Positions 46,210 through 63,344 are shown, counted from the first letter of the stretch. The stretch is DNA of 64,000 nucleotides from Fragum whitleyi (GCA_948146395.1 OX411543.1:33499058-33563057), one strand, 5' to 3'. The notes: generated from the sequence alone by a model not told the origin. A program made the numbers and translations.

Positions 46210-46460
46210 TATGGCACGTCTAAGGGACCATATGGGATATCCGTAAAATCTATGTGTGTAATCGAGATTGGTTCCAGGAGAGGTCAACCGAAGGTCGCAT
46301 TTCGAATGTCATTTCACAGAAAAACTAAATAATCGCTCAAAATACAGAAAATTAGCCATGTGCTTAAGAGTTCGATCCTAGTCAGCCTGTGCAATCTGCG
46401 CAGGCTGACTAGGGTAGACATTTTATGCACTACCCAGATGGTCTCTATTCGCCTGATGGG
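46210..46460. mobile_element. MITE of the 13033 family, third copy
   Basis: TAAGGGACCATATGGGATAT at the left and CAGATGGTCTCTATTCGCC at the right. The internal hairpin CCTAGTCAGCCTGTGCA / TGCGCAGGCTGACTAGG (46377-46413) is nearly perfect and is the best example in the window. Confidence 0.65.
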
Positions 46461-47084
46461 TTAAATTATAATGCTTTTTCTTGAATCCTTCATACGAATT
46501 ACTTTCAGACATTATTTAATATTTAACTTAGAATTTCTGAAAATTAAAACGCATTTGATTTATGTCTTGACGTGGAAAACAATTAATCTGTAAATTCAAT
46601 CAAGAGAAATCATACCTATTCCAATTACTGACAATTTCCAACACGCTGATAAATCACTTGACGAGTTTTATTTGATAATTCTTCAATTCGAAAAACATGA
46701 AGTGGGACCCGTCACCTGAAACGGAAAATAAGTGTTAAGTTTAAAAAAAAAGTGGGAGAAAATGCATGAGATAGAGAAAAAATCAAATATTTAGGACGTA
46801 GATCGAAACCCATAAAGGTCATCTAGGGGTTTCATCCAAACATGCACACAACATCTTCATGTTTGCCATTCTTGTGGGCTTTGAAATGAAATACAGGAAC
46901 TTAGACGCGGACATAACTTTATTTATGGAATTGGGTATAGCTTCACTTCCGTACAAAAAATTGAAAGGTAAATGATTTATGGAAATTTAAAGGTAGTAAT
47001 TCATGACAAAGATAGTATAGCAAGCAATCAGTCTTCACTGGGCTTCTATATAAGATGACGAATTCAATAATATGGTATGTTATG

Positions 47085-47285
47085 AATGCAAATTGGTTAT
47101 ATAGTTAATAATATGACCCGATATTTTGCAAAAATCGACACGATTCATGAAAATCGTTGATTAAAATTTTCCACGTTATACAAAACGTCATTATTTAATG
47201 GCGTCAACATACGTAATATACAAAAAAACGGATTTATGTAGCTACCCCGACGTACAATAAGAAACATTATATTTTCATTAATCAA
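47085..47285 (+). mobile_element. MITE with TATAATATGACC ends, short diverged copy
   Basis: TAATAATATGACCCGATATTTTG, AAAATTTTCCACGTTATAC, AACGTCATTATTTAATGGCG, CCCCGACGTACAATAAG. It is shorter than the other copies through an internal deletion. Confidence 0.5.
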
Positions 47286-47466
47286 TTTAGATCCAAACCC
47301 TTGTCATATATTATGTACCATTTTTTATAAAGAGCATGTAGTCCGCTTTGCAGAAAAATCAAGTACACTATTGAAAAATGTACCAATACTGTGTTCAAAA
47401 AGTGTTCTGTTCTTTCCATATTTTTTCCGACAGACAAAAAAGAGAAGAAAATAAACATGTTCACAT

Positions 47467-47907
47467 ACAGTTAGTGACATCGTGAAATTGACATTCATCT
47501 CAATCAAAACCATTCAAAATCACTCGCTCAGCGCTCCAATAACTCATACCTAATACTCACTCAAGCCATTCACAAACGCTCGAAAAACAATAAGAATGTA
47601 AGATTAACATCTACATTCAAAATAAATATACGTAGAAAAAAAAAGAAATTTTACTTAAGAATTAAAATCATGCTCGTCTGATAGGTTCTTGAACAAATAG
47701 AAAATTATTTATAGAACATGTATGCATGATTTTATTAAAGGGAGGTAATCAATATCGCTAATTTTGTTTATCCTGAACAAAATTATTGACATTGGATTAC
47801 CTACAATTAAATTCACTCAAAACATGCTCCACACACTAAATCAATTTCATTCCTAAATCATTCCAAAATTATTCATCATGTCAATTGCACGATGTTATTA
47901 ACTGTAT
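47467..47907 (+). mobile_element. CATCGTGAAATTGACA-type MITE, full copy (441 bp)
   Basis: The ends ACAGTTAGTGACATCGTG and ACGATGTTATTAACTGT show that the terminal repeat extends about 26 bases. The same central GGGAGGTAAT/ATTACCT hairpin lies near 47740-47800 around TTTTGTTTATCCTGAACAAA. Confidence 0.75.
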
Positions 47908-47909
47908 TT

Positions 47910-50150
47910 AGTTCCTGTGAAAATATATAGGGCGAAGAAGTCATGGCTTGAAAGGATCGCCTATACGTAAAAAGCTTCTGCTATGGCCATGAGGGCTCTA
48001 AACTGTGATAAAAAACAACAACACCAGTATGCCTAACAAAGTTTAATATTGTGTAATTTTTTTAACAAATTCTTTCATCAGTCAAAAAATTTTATTTCAA
48101 GATTTTCTTTGCCATTCATTTGTACTATCTTTGAGTTTTTATGACAGTCGAAGAGGAAACGGTTTTTTCAACACCAATGGTGTCCGAAGGTTTGCCTGGA
48201 CATTCGGTCAGTATCGAGTTCTATGTCTGGAATATAACTTTAACACATTATTCTCGATCTATTTGGAGCTTGGCAGATATAATCATTCTTTAATAACGTT
48301 CATAGAAAGGAGTTCGGGGTCCATAACTACACGTATAATTAGTAAAGACAATACTTTTCACGTGCATTCCTTTTTGGTCTGGTTTAGCAGTACAAAGCAA
48401 CCAACCCTGTATCATGGAAATTGCCAAGGAAAAAGATAATCGAGTCAAAAACAGAACAACGTGTGTACTACGTAGCTGTTTAGTGCTCACGCGCGCGCAA
48501 AATATAAGTTTAGTATAGACGTCCTCAACTTTTGTGCGACACGCAGTGCTTTGTGTGTTCAATGCACTGCTTACATATCACTACGCTGTGCTAAACTCAA
48601 AGAACTGATAGTACCGATGGCGAGGGAATTGAATAGACGAAACAACACACGAAGTCAATTTTCTGGAATATAACCTTGGTTATTTACCTTGTCCCTATCA
48701 TGTATGCTGGGTATTTTCATACTTATCACTGCAAAAATAACTCCTGTGTTTTAGATACATAGGTTTTATATTTGATTTTGGCGGATGACCTTGCTGGAAG
48801 GGAAAAGAAGTAAATGCGGCTAACTAACACTCTCTCCTTTCTCCCTTTTATTTACCCTTTTTGCTACAAATTTTACTAATTTGCCGACATATTGAATGTA
48901 ATCTGCAACCCTTTACAATTCGGACCTGCCTAATCATTTGTTGTCTTGTAATGGATTACTCTAAATTAGAAAAAAATAAAAACCTTGTCCCATCCTGAAA
49001 CCCTTAAACGGACAACAGAATGTTAGACTGGACCAATTTCGAACAGGAATGCACACAATAAATCAACATGAGTGTAATTTGATATATATCTAGGGTAGAA
49101 ATGAAAAAGTAATGGGGTATGAGTATAGCGTGGACCATATTGCAGGAAAGGGAAAAATTGACCCTATCAATTTCTTGTGATCCCACAGTAAAATACAACT
49201 TCTTTATTGAATTCAATTCAATGTAAAAGAAAGAGCCGACGAGCTTGCGCCCTAGAAAAACTCCATTACTAAGATTGTTAGACGGAATGATTGAATGGAT
49301 AAAGTAATGACTAGTAGAAAACCAATCAACTCAACTGAAATGATAAAAACGCGAGTTGCGCCTGTCTGCAAAGCGGTGTCGGGCGTAGTAATCTTTACCT
49401 GGGGAATTAGCTATTCCTGGCGGACTCAGCGCTGTAAAGTGAGCATACCGTTCGACAGTTTTCCTTTGAAGTGAGTTGTGGCTTACGATCCCTATAGGTA
49501 AATGGAACCCTTGGTTTCCCTCGCCAAGAAAAGCCTTGCTAAAAAGATTAAAAAATTGCAGCGCATGCCTTCAAATGTCACCTTGCCTCTTTATAAACCA
49601 GTTCTTCAGCGCTTTTAGCGCTTTGGTTAATTTTTGTCCGTGTTTGTTTTTTTAGCCTTGGATTTTGGCAAATCTCTGATGGTACAATCGGTACGACTAT
49701 AAACATTTGTAGTTAGAATAAAAATTATTATGAAAAAAGTGCCCCAAAATGAGAATTCTGTCTGCATACTTTTATTTAATTGCCAATTTTTGTTTTGTAG
49801 TCTGAATTTTGGTTGAAGCAAATCTCTGCAAAAGGTATGTATCAGCACCATATAAATACGAGATTGTATTGCGCGATAGGCCAAATCAAAGAGAAAGTGC
49901 CGTCCTCACGAACAATACCTTTAATTTCAAAATCTGAGACTTATTGCTCATAGAAATTTATGAATTCATATATCAAAATAAGAGATTTCTTATGGTAGAA
50001 GGACACTAAAATGAAGGTGCGAATGGAAGAACAAGATAACGATGAAAAAGATTTCCTGGTAATGATTTTAAGAAGATAATAGAAATTTAAAATCGCACTA
50101 AGGATATGAAGAGCGGACATAAAATTACTGGAATGTCTCAGGAGAAGTCA
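47910..50150. other. Intergenic 3' of both genes
   Basis: Genes 1 and 2 converge on this side. The 102-codon + frame at 48131-48439 is not recognised and has no support. TGCAAAGCGGTGTCGGGCG near 49368 is a trace of the GCAAAGCGGGG repeat. Confidence 0.4.
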
Positions 50151-50156
50151 TTTATT
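50151..50156 (-). promoter_or_regulatory. Poly(A) signal AATAAA of the C4-like gene
   Basis: The + strand reads TTTATT, which is AATAAA on the coding strand, starting about 25 bases after the stop codon. This makes a very short 3' UTR, which is plausible for small secreted-protein genes. Confidence 0.5.
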
Positions 50157-50180
50157 TACGACATTGTAAGTCATTATAAC

Positions 50181-54162
<3,982 letters not shown>

Positions 54163-54194
54163 ATTTAGTCTATTCCCGTCGGGTGTCCCGTGCA

Positions 54195-54850
54195 AAATTG
54201 TTGCCGATTTATTATGTCATACATCAAATTAAACGTTATGAGATTCTTGACAAAATAAAACAGGTCGCCCATCTGGCTTTTCCGTCTGTGCCGAATAAAG
54301 ACGTCATCAAAATGGCGTCCTTGGCGTCATGGTATATTCCGTGTAGAGTCTACGTAAAACGTTAGGAAATTGTTCATAATCAAATATTTTGGCGAGAAAA
54401 ACGTAATGAAATAAAAATCAATAAATAGAAACAACAACAACAAAATAGAAAATACGGTTTTTCGGTAGTATCCTATTAAAGTGGGTGGGGTAAATGCAAT
54501 GAAGAAATTCATTCCCGTTTACACATACAAACCTTTAAAACCTTTGTTTGCAAATTTGTTGCCGATTTATCATGTCATATATATAAAATTAAACATAAGA
54601 GGATACCTAACGAAATTTAAAGAGGTCACCCATCTGAATGCTGCGTCTTGGCCGAATGATGACGTCATCAATTTGACATCCTTGGCGTCACGATTTTTTT
54701 CAGAGAATAGCTTATGTAATTCGTTCGGACATTGTTCAATATCGTGAATTTTGCGGAAAAACATAATGAAATAAATCTAAAGCAACGAATTTATGTATTT
54801 CTAACAAAAACATGATTTTAGTAGTATCCTTTTAAATGTAGGTGGGGATA
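54195..54850 (+). repeat. Two tandem diverged copies of a ~358-bp promoter-proximal repeat
   Basis: Copy 1 has GCCGATTTATTATGTCATAC at 54203, CAGGTCGCCCATCTGGC and GACGTCATCAAAATGGCG. Copy 2 has GCCGATTTATCATGTCATAT at 54561, GAGGTCACCCATCTGAA and GACGTCATCAATTTGACATC. Both end with GGTGGGG(T)AAATGCAATGAAGAAA. Copy 1 starts just upstream of the C4-like gene's start codon, so it contains or adjoins that promoter. TGACGTCA-like sites (CRE half or full sites) recur in each. Confidence 0.65.
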
Positions 54851-54859
54851 ATGCAATGA

Positions 54860-57300
54860 AGAAAGCTATTAACGTCTATTTATACTGAAACCCTTTCTTT
54901 TTCTTTGAAAAAGATTTTGCAAAAAAAGGACAAATCTTTGATCTTTAATTCTTATAAGAAATAAAAAGTTTGAATTTTTCAAAAGAGTTTTAGTTATTTA
55001 ATTACATCGGCCTTTCCAGGAATCAAAGTGCTGGAAGCACTGGTTGTAGAGTTTTTTCTGCTGAGTCTTACGCGTCCAAAACTAATGGTATTTATGCTAT
55101 TTTCAAATTAACGTACAATTGATAAACTGTTGAATTTAACATTTACGAATGAAAACAAGATTTTACTTTACTTATTCATTTAAATATATGTAGAAAATTT
55201 AAGTACCGAAAACATCGAGGAAAGCAGTTATCTAAAGAGAGATTTTAAAGCTCAAGCAATATTCATGCAAGAAGGATCTAATCAGTGCTCCAAAATTATG
55301 AATCAGATATTTTTACACGCGTTTTCTCTGTCTCGTAGTATTCAATTTTTTGACAAATGAAATTCTTCTATATGCAGCGGGCTTAATGCAGATTTGCTAT
55401 ATTTACATTTGTAATAAATTGCTGAAGAGTTTTAGGGACTGGAAGTGATGTTGTTATAACACGAGTACATTGTGACCAAACATATATGCTACGATAATTT
55501 TCTGAATAACAAGGTCAAATTAAAGGAGTAAATTTTTAATCTTTCTTACTACAAATTGAAAATAATGTATGTATGATTATTTCTAACTCTTATATAAAAG
55601 AAAGTGGAGTTTTGAAAAAAAAAATCCAAAGCAAAAACAACAACAACAAAAAAAAAACCACACACATAAGATTAGAACAATAACATTGTACACCAGCCCT
55701 CTACTTCTTTAGATTATTGGAAAAACTGGGTTAACTTTGAGCCCCTAATGTAATTAGTTCTTGTGAAAAAAGTAAACATTCCATACATACTAATAGTTTT
55801 TTGTTGTTTTTTTTAAATACGCTTATAGGTTAAATGGCTGTTATAAACATAGATAGCAATTGCTTTTGAATTCTTTGTTCTATCATATATTTTAGATCAC
55901 CCTGTATATCTTCAAGAATCCCTAGTTCAACAATACTAATATGGCATTGGTATTCATGGACCAGGATTTCAATAAGGGGCAGAATTTCGAACGTTAAATT
56001 GATATCAAAACGAATAAAAATTTCAATTAACAAGGCTCATTTTGTGTTTAAGCGTGTTTTTTTGAAAAAAAAACAAACAAAAAAAAACAAACAGTTTTCT
56101 CGCGTATTTATCACGAGGTTGATAAAATTTACAGTGGTATTTTCTAAGATTGTATAAGAAATCATTTTCTAACGGTTGTACAAGTCTTCTTGAATAAAAT
56201 GCCCAGAAATGTGAAATCCCTGTCAAAACTTTTCATTTCTTGACATAGAGCCGGCAACATCACACATGCAATTGTTATTTCTTGAAATAACAAAGACTCA
56301 GGAAATGTACATTAAATTCAGATTTATGCGTAGAATATATTTCATTTTGAATTCGATGTATTTATCCATAAAGCTAGAAACAAATTCGTTAATTTAAGGA
56401 ATCTTCGATTTATTGTTAAACCGTCGATGAATATTGAGTTTAAACATGGGTTAAATGATGGATGATCACTTATAGTTCATCGCATCTTTTATGATTCGCC
56501 ATACGGATAATTCGCAGAAAGGTTGCCCAACTGTGATCACTTGCTGTCCTTTCTTGGTAGCAGATATCTATTAAAGTTACAATTTTTGTTAGGGATCTAT
56601 TGTGACTTAATAATGGCGGTAGTACACGTTTAAAACTTGTTCAAAAAAACAAACAACAACAACAACAAAAAACATTTTTGATTGATATAGACCTGCAACC
56701 TTTCAGCGCCTCTTTTGCACTGACATCACTATGATCACATAATCCGAATAGTTGGTTATAGATTCAAATGATGTTCGAGCTACGAAAATCAAACCCTTCT
56801 AATAAGTATTCAGTGCTGACAAGTCACTTGTTTTGTATAACTTTGAGTTTTCTTGTTCTTATTTGGTCAGTTTAATACTGCATTATAAAATGCTAAACAT
56901 ACAGTGATAGGCCTATAAATCGAAAATGAAATACAAAATGTGTGCGTTGAATAATATGCTTCACAACTCTCAATTATGTACTTCAATACATGTTTCACAA
57001 TAAACTCTCAATTTTGTACTTCAATTCTTGTTTTATAACTAATTATAAGTACATTTGTAGTTTGAAAGCAAAATATTAAGCGGGTTTAGGCCAAATGACT
57101 TTATTTTCATATGTAAAAGGAAGAGTATCCGGATAGTACATTAGCCGAATATTAAAGCAACGATTTTGAGTATCACAGGCTCTAAAATTCCACCAATTTT
57201 AGTGCAAATTATTGCCTATGGAACCTTCTTATTGTTAGCAGTAAAAGAATCTTCCATTAATAGTCAAGATTATATATTCTACCGTTAGCTAAATAAGCTT
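54860..57300. other. No recognisable feature
   Basis: AT-rich sequence with A-rich runs near 55610-55660 and 56070-56090. No exon or repeat family was recognised. Confidence 0.45.
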
Positions 57301-57304
57301 AAAC

Positions 57305-57465
57305 TGTATTTCAGTCGCCATATTGATGACGTCATATATAGACCCAGACACGGATCTGAGATGGGCGACCTCTTCCAAATAAAAGTTTAGACACCACAGA
57401 ACATTTTGATATAGGTCGCCACAAATCGGCACCAATTTTGCACGGGACCCAATTTTTGTCCCTAG
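57305..57465 (-). repeat. Inverted third copy of the 54195 promoter-proximal repeat
   Basis: On the + strand: GATGACGTCATATATAGACC, GAGATGGGCGACCTCTTCC, AAATCGGCACCAATTTTGC, ACGGGACCC. These are the complements, in reverse order, of the blocks at 54188-54320. No C4-like coding exon was found beside it. Confidence 0.6.
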
Positions 57466-58226
57466 GGCATATACTAATTTATGTTATGTGCCATTGTTAC
57501 AATTTATTAAATGATTTGCGAATGTTAATACAAATTTAAAAGTATTTTGCGAAATCCACAGAGCACCTGTCAAATTTTATCAAGATAATAACTGAGCACC
57601 TGATCACTTTTTACTTCAACAACTAGCTTGTTTATCCCTTAAAAAAAGATCACCAGGTAATTACAAAAAATGCGCTGGAGAAAAAGAGACCAAAAATGTT
57701 TCGTTCAACTGGCTTTAAAATCTCCGGACTTTCATTAAACAAAGCTTACTTTGACTTAAAACATTACTTTGATGTCTCTTATAGAACTATTTTGTAATGA
57801 TTAACTGGGTCTTGTCCACATATCACATTAATACTCAATTGGCTCTCCCACGCCTATATTTACAGGGTCACTGAAAGGTTCTTGAAAATTAATGTAAAGT
57901 GCTATCAATGGAAGGAATATTCATGCCACGTTTCTTTGAAATTAGCAAAATTTTTGGAAATATTTTTTAGGATGATTTTTTACAGTAAAATAATGCGACG
58001 CCGTGCCACGCCTATATCTGGGGGTATATCTTGGGGTCAATTAAAATTTCTAGAACAACAAGAAAAGAGGATCACACTAGAAACATTGCTTCCATGTTTT
58101 AGTTAAGAGTGAGATGTTTAAAGAAAAGGAGTTTTACCACGGACGCCTAGACGGACACACGCTTGCACGACGGACATACCACAATGACAAATTGTTAAAA
58201 ATTGCATAGTTAACAATCTCTCCTTT

Positions 58227-58558
58227 GCTGCTGTTGATATATATAATACGCACTTAGTGTATGATATGACAAAAAATATCTAACGAGGTTGGGAGAATTG
58301 AAAATTGTCGAGGCTCTGCCGAGACAATTATCAATTCTCACAACCGAGTTAGATATTTTTTCATATAATACACTTAGTACGTATTATATTTATCTTATAA
58401 CCTCTATTTGTCTTGTTTTCGACGATGTTTCTTACTGAAATGCAAGTTTCTAAAAATAACCACATTATATCTTTGTTCTAAAAATAACTATGTGATATCA
58501 TAAAAAATATCATACGGGATGTTATCATACAGATATTGGTATAGTTATAAGATAAAAA
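58227..58558 (-). mobile_element. Foldback MITE, full inverted copy
   Basis: Read on the - strand it has the same order: body with GGTATAGTTATAAGATAAA at its start (high coordinates), then the hairpin with CTCGGCAGAGCCTCGACA. It is the only copy outside 27.8-41.3 kb. Confidence 0.7.
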
Positions 58559-58647
58559 TACATCTAGGTTTTGAAGACAAATGTGTTTTTTCATGGTGCT
58601 TTAGGGCCTGTCGAAATCTAAACTAAAATGACTAATAGCAGTCTAGT

Positions 58648-58877
58648 ATATCGGGCCTGTTTTACAAATTCATCTTACGATCATTTTTGCGTAAGTAAAA
58701 ACAAAATATGCGCCTACAGTAGTTACTAAATATGGAATTCTGCCATGCATCATTTAATTGAAATTTCAATGAGATATTGCAAGGCAGAATCTAAAAATGA
58801 ATGAAAACAATATGTACAATTGGTGATTTTGTCTTACGATCAATTTTTGCGTTAAAAGTTAAGTAAAACGGGCCCCT
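58648..58877. mobile_element. MITE with GGGGCCtGTTTTAC ends, copy 2
   Basis: TCGGGCCTGTTTTACAAATTC at the left and AAGTAAAACGGGCCCCTGG at the right, with the shared centre ATATGGAATTCTGCCATGC. It is the same family as 26651-26897 and slightly shorter. Confidence 0.65.
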
Positions 58878-59284
58878 GGTGACTAACTCACCCTCTGTTG
58901 TGATGGAAGTACGTCACAAGACAAAAGGTCCGGTAAAAGGGGAATGAAGGTCGAATCATACCCATTTGTTCGTCTTCGATCAAGTATTTTTTTTTCATAC
59001 TTTTGAGAAGTGCTGTTTTTACTACTCCAATTAGAATGACAATTTTAGGGTTTTTTTATGTTTATGACATATTGTTAAAAATTCCAATATTTTTCTAGTC
59101 CTTATTGATATGCAAATATTCGATATTGAGTCCATTTAAGTTAATGTGTTTTACTGAATAAATTCGTTTAAATTATGTTCGGCACGTCTTTATAAAGTGG
59201 ACACATTTTTCAAAATTCCCAAACTTGTGATAGAAAACCGTTACAATTCTTAAAGTATCCACAGATTTTGCCTTTACGGTAGCA

Positions 59285-59425
59285 ACGGACAGCGGCCTCC
59301 CGACTCGCTTAACCAAAAGTGGGTATTCGTTTATCTACGGCTCTTTTTGCACGTTGTTTAAAAAGACCGGTTTTCATAAGATTCTGCTTATGGTATTAAC
59401 GTTGAATAATGATGGTAAAAGCTTT
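59285..59425 (+). repeat. Paralogous segment with an empty Helentron insertion site
   Basis: CAGCGGCCTCCCGACTCGC, GTGGGTATTCGTTTATCTACG, then GCTCTTTTTGCACGTTG, AAAAGACCGGTTTTCATAAGA. The first half matches sequence just left of 22711 and the second half matches sequence just right of 24546, with nothing in between. Confidence 0.6.
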
Positions 59426-59429
59426 TTTC

Positions 59430-62400
59430 GACATTTGATTCCGATTGAATGACCGATTGAATTTAACAATAAAATTAATTTATAAGTGACATTCAAATAA
59501 GAGGGGTCAGTTAAAATAACGAAAATCTTTTTTATTTGCATGGAAAGATATGCTGATTTTTTCTTAGCAAAGGAAAAATATGGGTTCTACACGTATCGGA
59601 AAATAAGAAATAATTCATTGAGTAGTTTCTTAAAGAAATAGGCTTTTTTAAACGTATCGGAAAATGAGAAATAATTCATTGAGTAGGTTTTTAAAGAAAT
59701 AGGCTTTTGTGAAAATTATCCCCTTTAACATTACCAATTAGTGCATTTTTAACTTTTGAAAGCACGTTCTACAAATGCAATTGATCAAATAGAAATTTCC
59801 ATGGCAACAACCATTGTGTTCATGTATAGGGTCTACCAACGTGTATGTGCTTTATAGCTATCAGCTGGTACTGAGTTTAAACTAGACCTAATAAAAATTA
59901 ACATTTCATTTCAAAATGGCCAGTGCCACTCAAGGGCAGATAACTCTAACATGAAAACGAGAATTGAAAGATACCTTCAAAGTTTGATATAATGACAATA
60001 TAATGTTAATCTACAACATATGGAAACAAGAGAAATCAAAGTGCTGTCAGCACTGCAAATCGTACATCATTGAGAGGCTGGGATAGTGCAATAGTTCGCC
60101 AATCAAAAGGGCTCAAATTTGGACAATAAGAGTTGGTAAAATCTTTAAATTTGTGAGTTTTTTGTCTTAACAATCCATCTTTTCGAGGACATCGCCAGCT
60201 CATCCAACCTCGTGGGTCCGATTTTGAAAGTTTGCTGATTCGATAGCCCTCTGCTAGTCTAAATTATTTCTTAGCAGATTTTTACGTTGTTATAATGAGC
60301 ACGCGCCAAGCTAAAAGCTTGTCTGTTAATATTATTCCTCTCTCTATAGAGTTTAAAAGCCTGTTTAGCAACAAACATTTTTCATTAAACTATTTACAAT
60401 TTTGATTACCAACATGTTTGTATTTCAAGCATTGGGTTTTCCCAAATACTGTAAATGCATTTTCCCTCAAGAAACACCTGAAATCGCCAACTATGCTATT
60501 TATATCTTTGGTTTCTGACCAATCGATTAAATCTAGCAGCACTCTATGATTATTCATGAGTTGTTCTAAAAATAAATCGCTCTTGCTGCTATCCTAGGGG
60601 AAATTCAAATGGCAGCCCGAGAGACGCGTGAGATGATGTAATAATCTAAAATTGACTGTAATATGCATGCGCAGAAAAGACATTCATGTGAACGGAGTTA
60701 CCCACTGGTGGTAGTAAACAAAATTCTCATTTACCGCTACAATAATTAATTTACCATGAAATATCGTTATCCCATTAAGAAATGTGATAAACTCGTGCAA
60801 AATACTATATAAAATAAGAAAAGGTATTTGTTATTTAAAGTAATAGAGAATATTTATTTTTTTTGTAATCGAATTGTTGTGCACTATTCTCGACGCCATT
60901 TTGGAACCCAAGTAACACCGGCCTGACCCAGGATCAGAAGCGTCGAGGTTGAAAGGTTACAATGACATCACTAGTGTCGAAACCGAGGCCGTTCTGATGG
61001 AAACCCGGTTAACTCGGGTCGAAACCGAGTCCGATATGAACTTACCCCTATATCAGTTTATCGTATGTTTTTGTCGGTTTATTTGTTGTTGAATAATTTT
61101 TCTTCATACTCAAATTTGAATTTAATGAAAATAGGATTGGAGCGTGGTCAGAGTGCTCATTGAAATCAAATATTTCAAAATTACAAAATTATTTCTATTT
61201 GTTAACACATGCGAAAAAAAAAGTAAACTTCCCACGCTCCCTGTTTGAGTGCAGACGACTATTGACTAATGACAAACAAGTTAATTGACACATTTCTAGC
61301 AGACGATGTCCATCTGAATTTACACGTGGTCTGAATTTACGCGTGGCTTTTGACCGAGTGATAATCATAACAGAATTTGATTGGTTGTCAGCCCTACAAC
61401 TGGTAAATGACCGTTCGAGAAAGTTCAGAGCAGTAATATTGTAAGTGCTACAAATTAATTATACAGTTAACCTATTGTACGATTCAACTCCTTTACTCAA
61501 CCGAAAATCTTGTTATAAACACTGAAAATACTAACTGGTAATTACTAAAAGCGAAAATTACATCAAATTTTGTATTAGCCTCTTCTCTATTTGTCGAAAA
61601 GTAAATAAGGTATAAACAAAGTTTGTAGATTGTGACTGAAAAGGCCGTTTCTTCGGTGTTTGAAAACACATAATTTGGTTTGAACACATTGCTCAGAAGA
61701 TAATGGTAAAAATGTACTGGGTCAAACAGACTGGATTTCTGGAAAACGGTAGATATAAATCTACTGCTTCGCAGTACGATTTAAAAATCATTTGGCAGAA
61801 AAATGACGCCATGTGTCCATTACTGCCTAGTAATAGCTTGTGTCTCTTTTTTTCTGTCATAGCTACAATAAGAAATGTGATAAGATTCCATCACAATGAG
61901 TAGTGACGGCTAGCCATCCGACCCCCGAAAGATGAAAAAAAAAATTGTCTTTAGCACACAGAAGTATCACAGATTACCATCGGTTGATTCAAAATGAGAC
62001 AAAGGGGAAGAACATTGTAGCTTATGTTTCAATTTTGACTTGTGGTGATTCGACGAACAGAGAATCATCATTTCATTATAATTTTCGAAATTTCTGCGCC
62101 TGATACGATATCACTTTCAAATTAAAGGAAGGGTTACGACCCTAGATATTCACCCATTGACAGATGTTTCGACGTCGCGTTTTCCTTTCGATAAGCTTTG
62201 TCGATCTTATGCAATTTCGACCATTTCAATTTTATTTGAAACAGCTTTTAGCATTACCGGGAAAATGCATACACACAGTGTTAAATGAGTCTTCGTTCCA
62301 CACTTAATGGATACTTACGAACTCATAGTATTTGTTAAATCTGAGAAAACCTAAACTTTTAATGACTGCAAAGGAAGCTCAATGTGTCTAAATCTCGCAA

Positions 62401-62480
62401 ACATTAACTTTTAGGGAATCCCTCAAAAGTAAAATTGAAATGTCACGTATCATCGAAAATAATCAACATCACGCGTATGT
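59430..62480. other. No recognisable gene
   Basis: A local direct duplication is visible at about 59590-59710 (CGTATCGGAAAATAAGAAAT and ATTCATTGAGTAG occur twice, about 61 bases apart). The GC-richer patch at 60890-61050, with repeated GTCGAAACCGAG, may be part of an unidentified repeat. Confidence 0.45.
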
Positions 62481-62489
62481 GAGCTCCAC

Positions 62490-62730
62490 TCTGTATTTCA
62501 GCCGCCGTCGTAGGACAGTTCATCTAGAGGGTTCGATCACCGACGGACTATTCCAACTATTTGTCTCCAACAAATGGGTCGATAATCGTAGACCTATGTT
62601 GGATATCAGCAGGAGGCCAGGAATGGATGTAATAGTAGTACTGGTGGTAGAAATACCAGGAATCCATTGCTAGGTGCTCCAGTCGCCAAGATATACTGAA
62701 AAATGTTGAAAGCTACGTAAAACCCCTTAC
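62490..62730 (+). mobile_element. tRNA-derived SINE, diverged
   Basis: B-box-like AGAGGGTTCGATCACCG near 62526 and the tail GTGCTCCAGTCGCCAAGATA, TACTGAAAAATGTTGAAAG, then TAAAACCCC near 62670-62726. The 77-codon frame across it is incidental. Confidence 0.55.
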
Positions 62731-63215
62731 GTACAAACTGCTCTGTATTTACATTGAGACCTTAAGCGCTATTTAAAGTGCACTCCTAGTACGACAGAAT
62801 TTGGATAATTAGGAATTTAAAGACTCAAAATGTTTCTAAATTCGAAAAAATACGGTTCTTTTATTTTTATCAGAAATTTGTACTTAATTTTCTTTCGCAA
62901 ATCGACAAATTGAACTGCGTGTAAACTACGCTTTAACAATGATATTAGATGGGGTGAATTTTGCTTCGATTGTACCAAGAGGTTCGGGCGCTTCAATTTT
63001 TGCGCAAAGATTTCGGTACGATCATTCCACGCCGCGTGATTTCCACAATCTCGCTATACATTTTCTTTGCGCCTGATCAAAATAAGCGTATCTTTGAGTT
63101 CCCTCATCATGGAGGTTCCCCCAAGACAACACAGAGAAAAAAATTGGACTACGTCTCCTGTGTCCGACCCAGTTTCGTTTAAATGTTTGAACGTTTGTTG
63201 GTCGGGTGTTTTGTT

Positions 63216-63278
63216 AGTTTGTTTGTTCGTTTGTTTGTTTGTTTGTTTGTTTGTTTGTTTGTTTGTTTGTTTGTTTGT
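63216..63278 (+). repeat. (GTTT)n microsatellite
   Basis: About fifteen GTTT units in a row with one GTTC near the start. The flanks read GTTAGTTTGTTTG and GTACGGGGTAAC. Confidence 0.9.
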
Positions 63279-63344
63279 ACGGGGTAACACGTACCTTTCA
63301 ACAGTATTGCACTTATATCGTGACGGCTGGTACACCTACCAAAG

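Noticed and set aside
48131..48439. 102-codon + frame
   Set aside because: No recognised motif, no plausible splice partners, and an overlapping - strand frame of similar length. No support as a gene.
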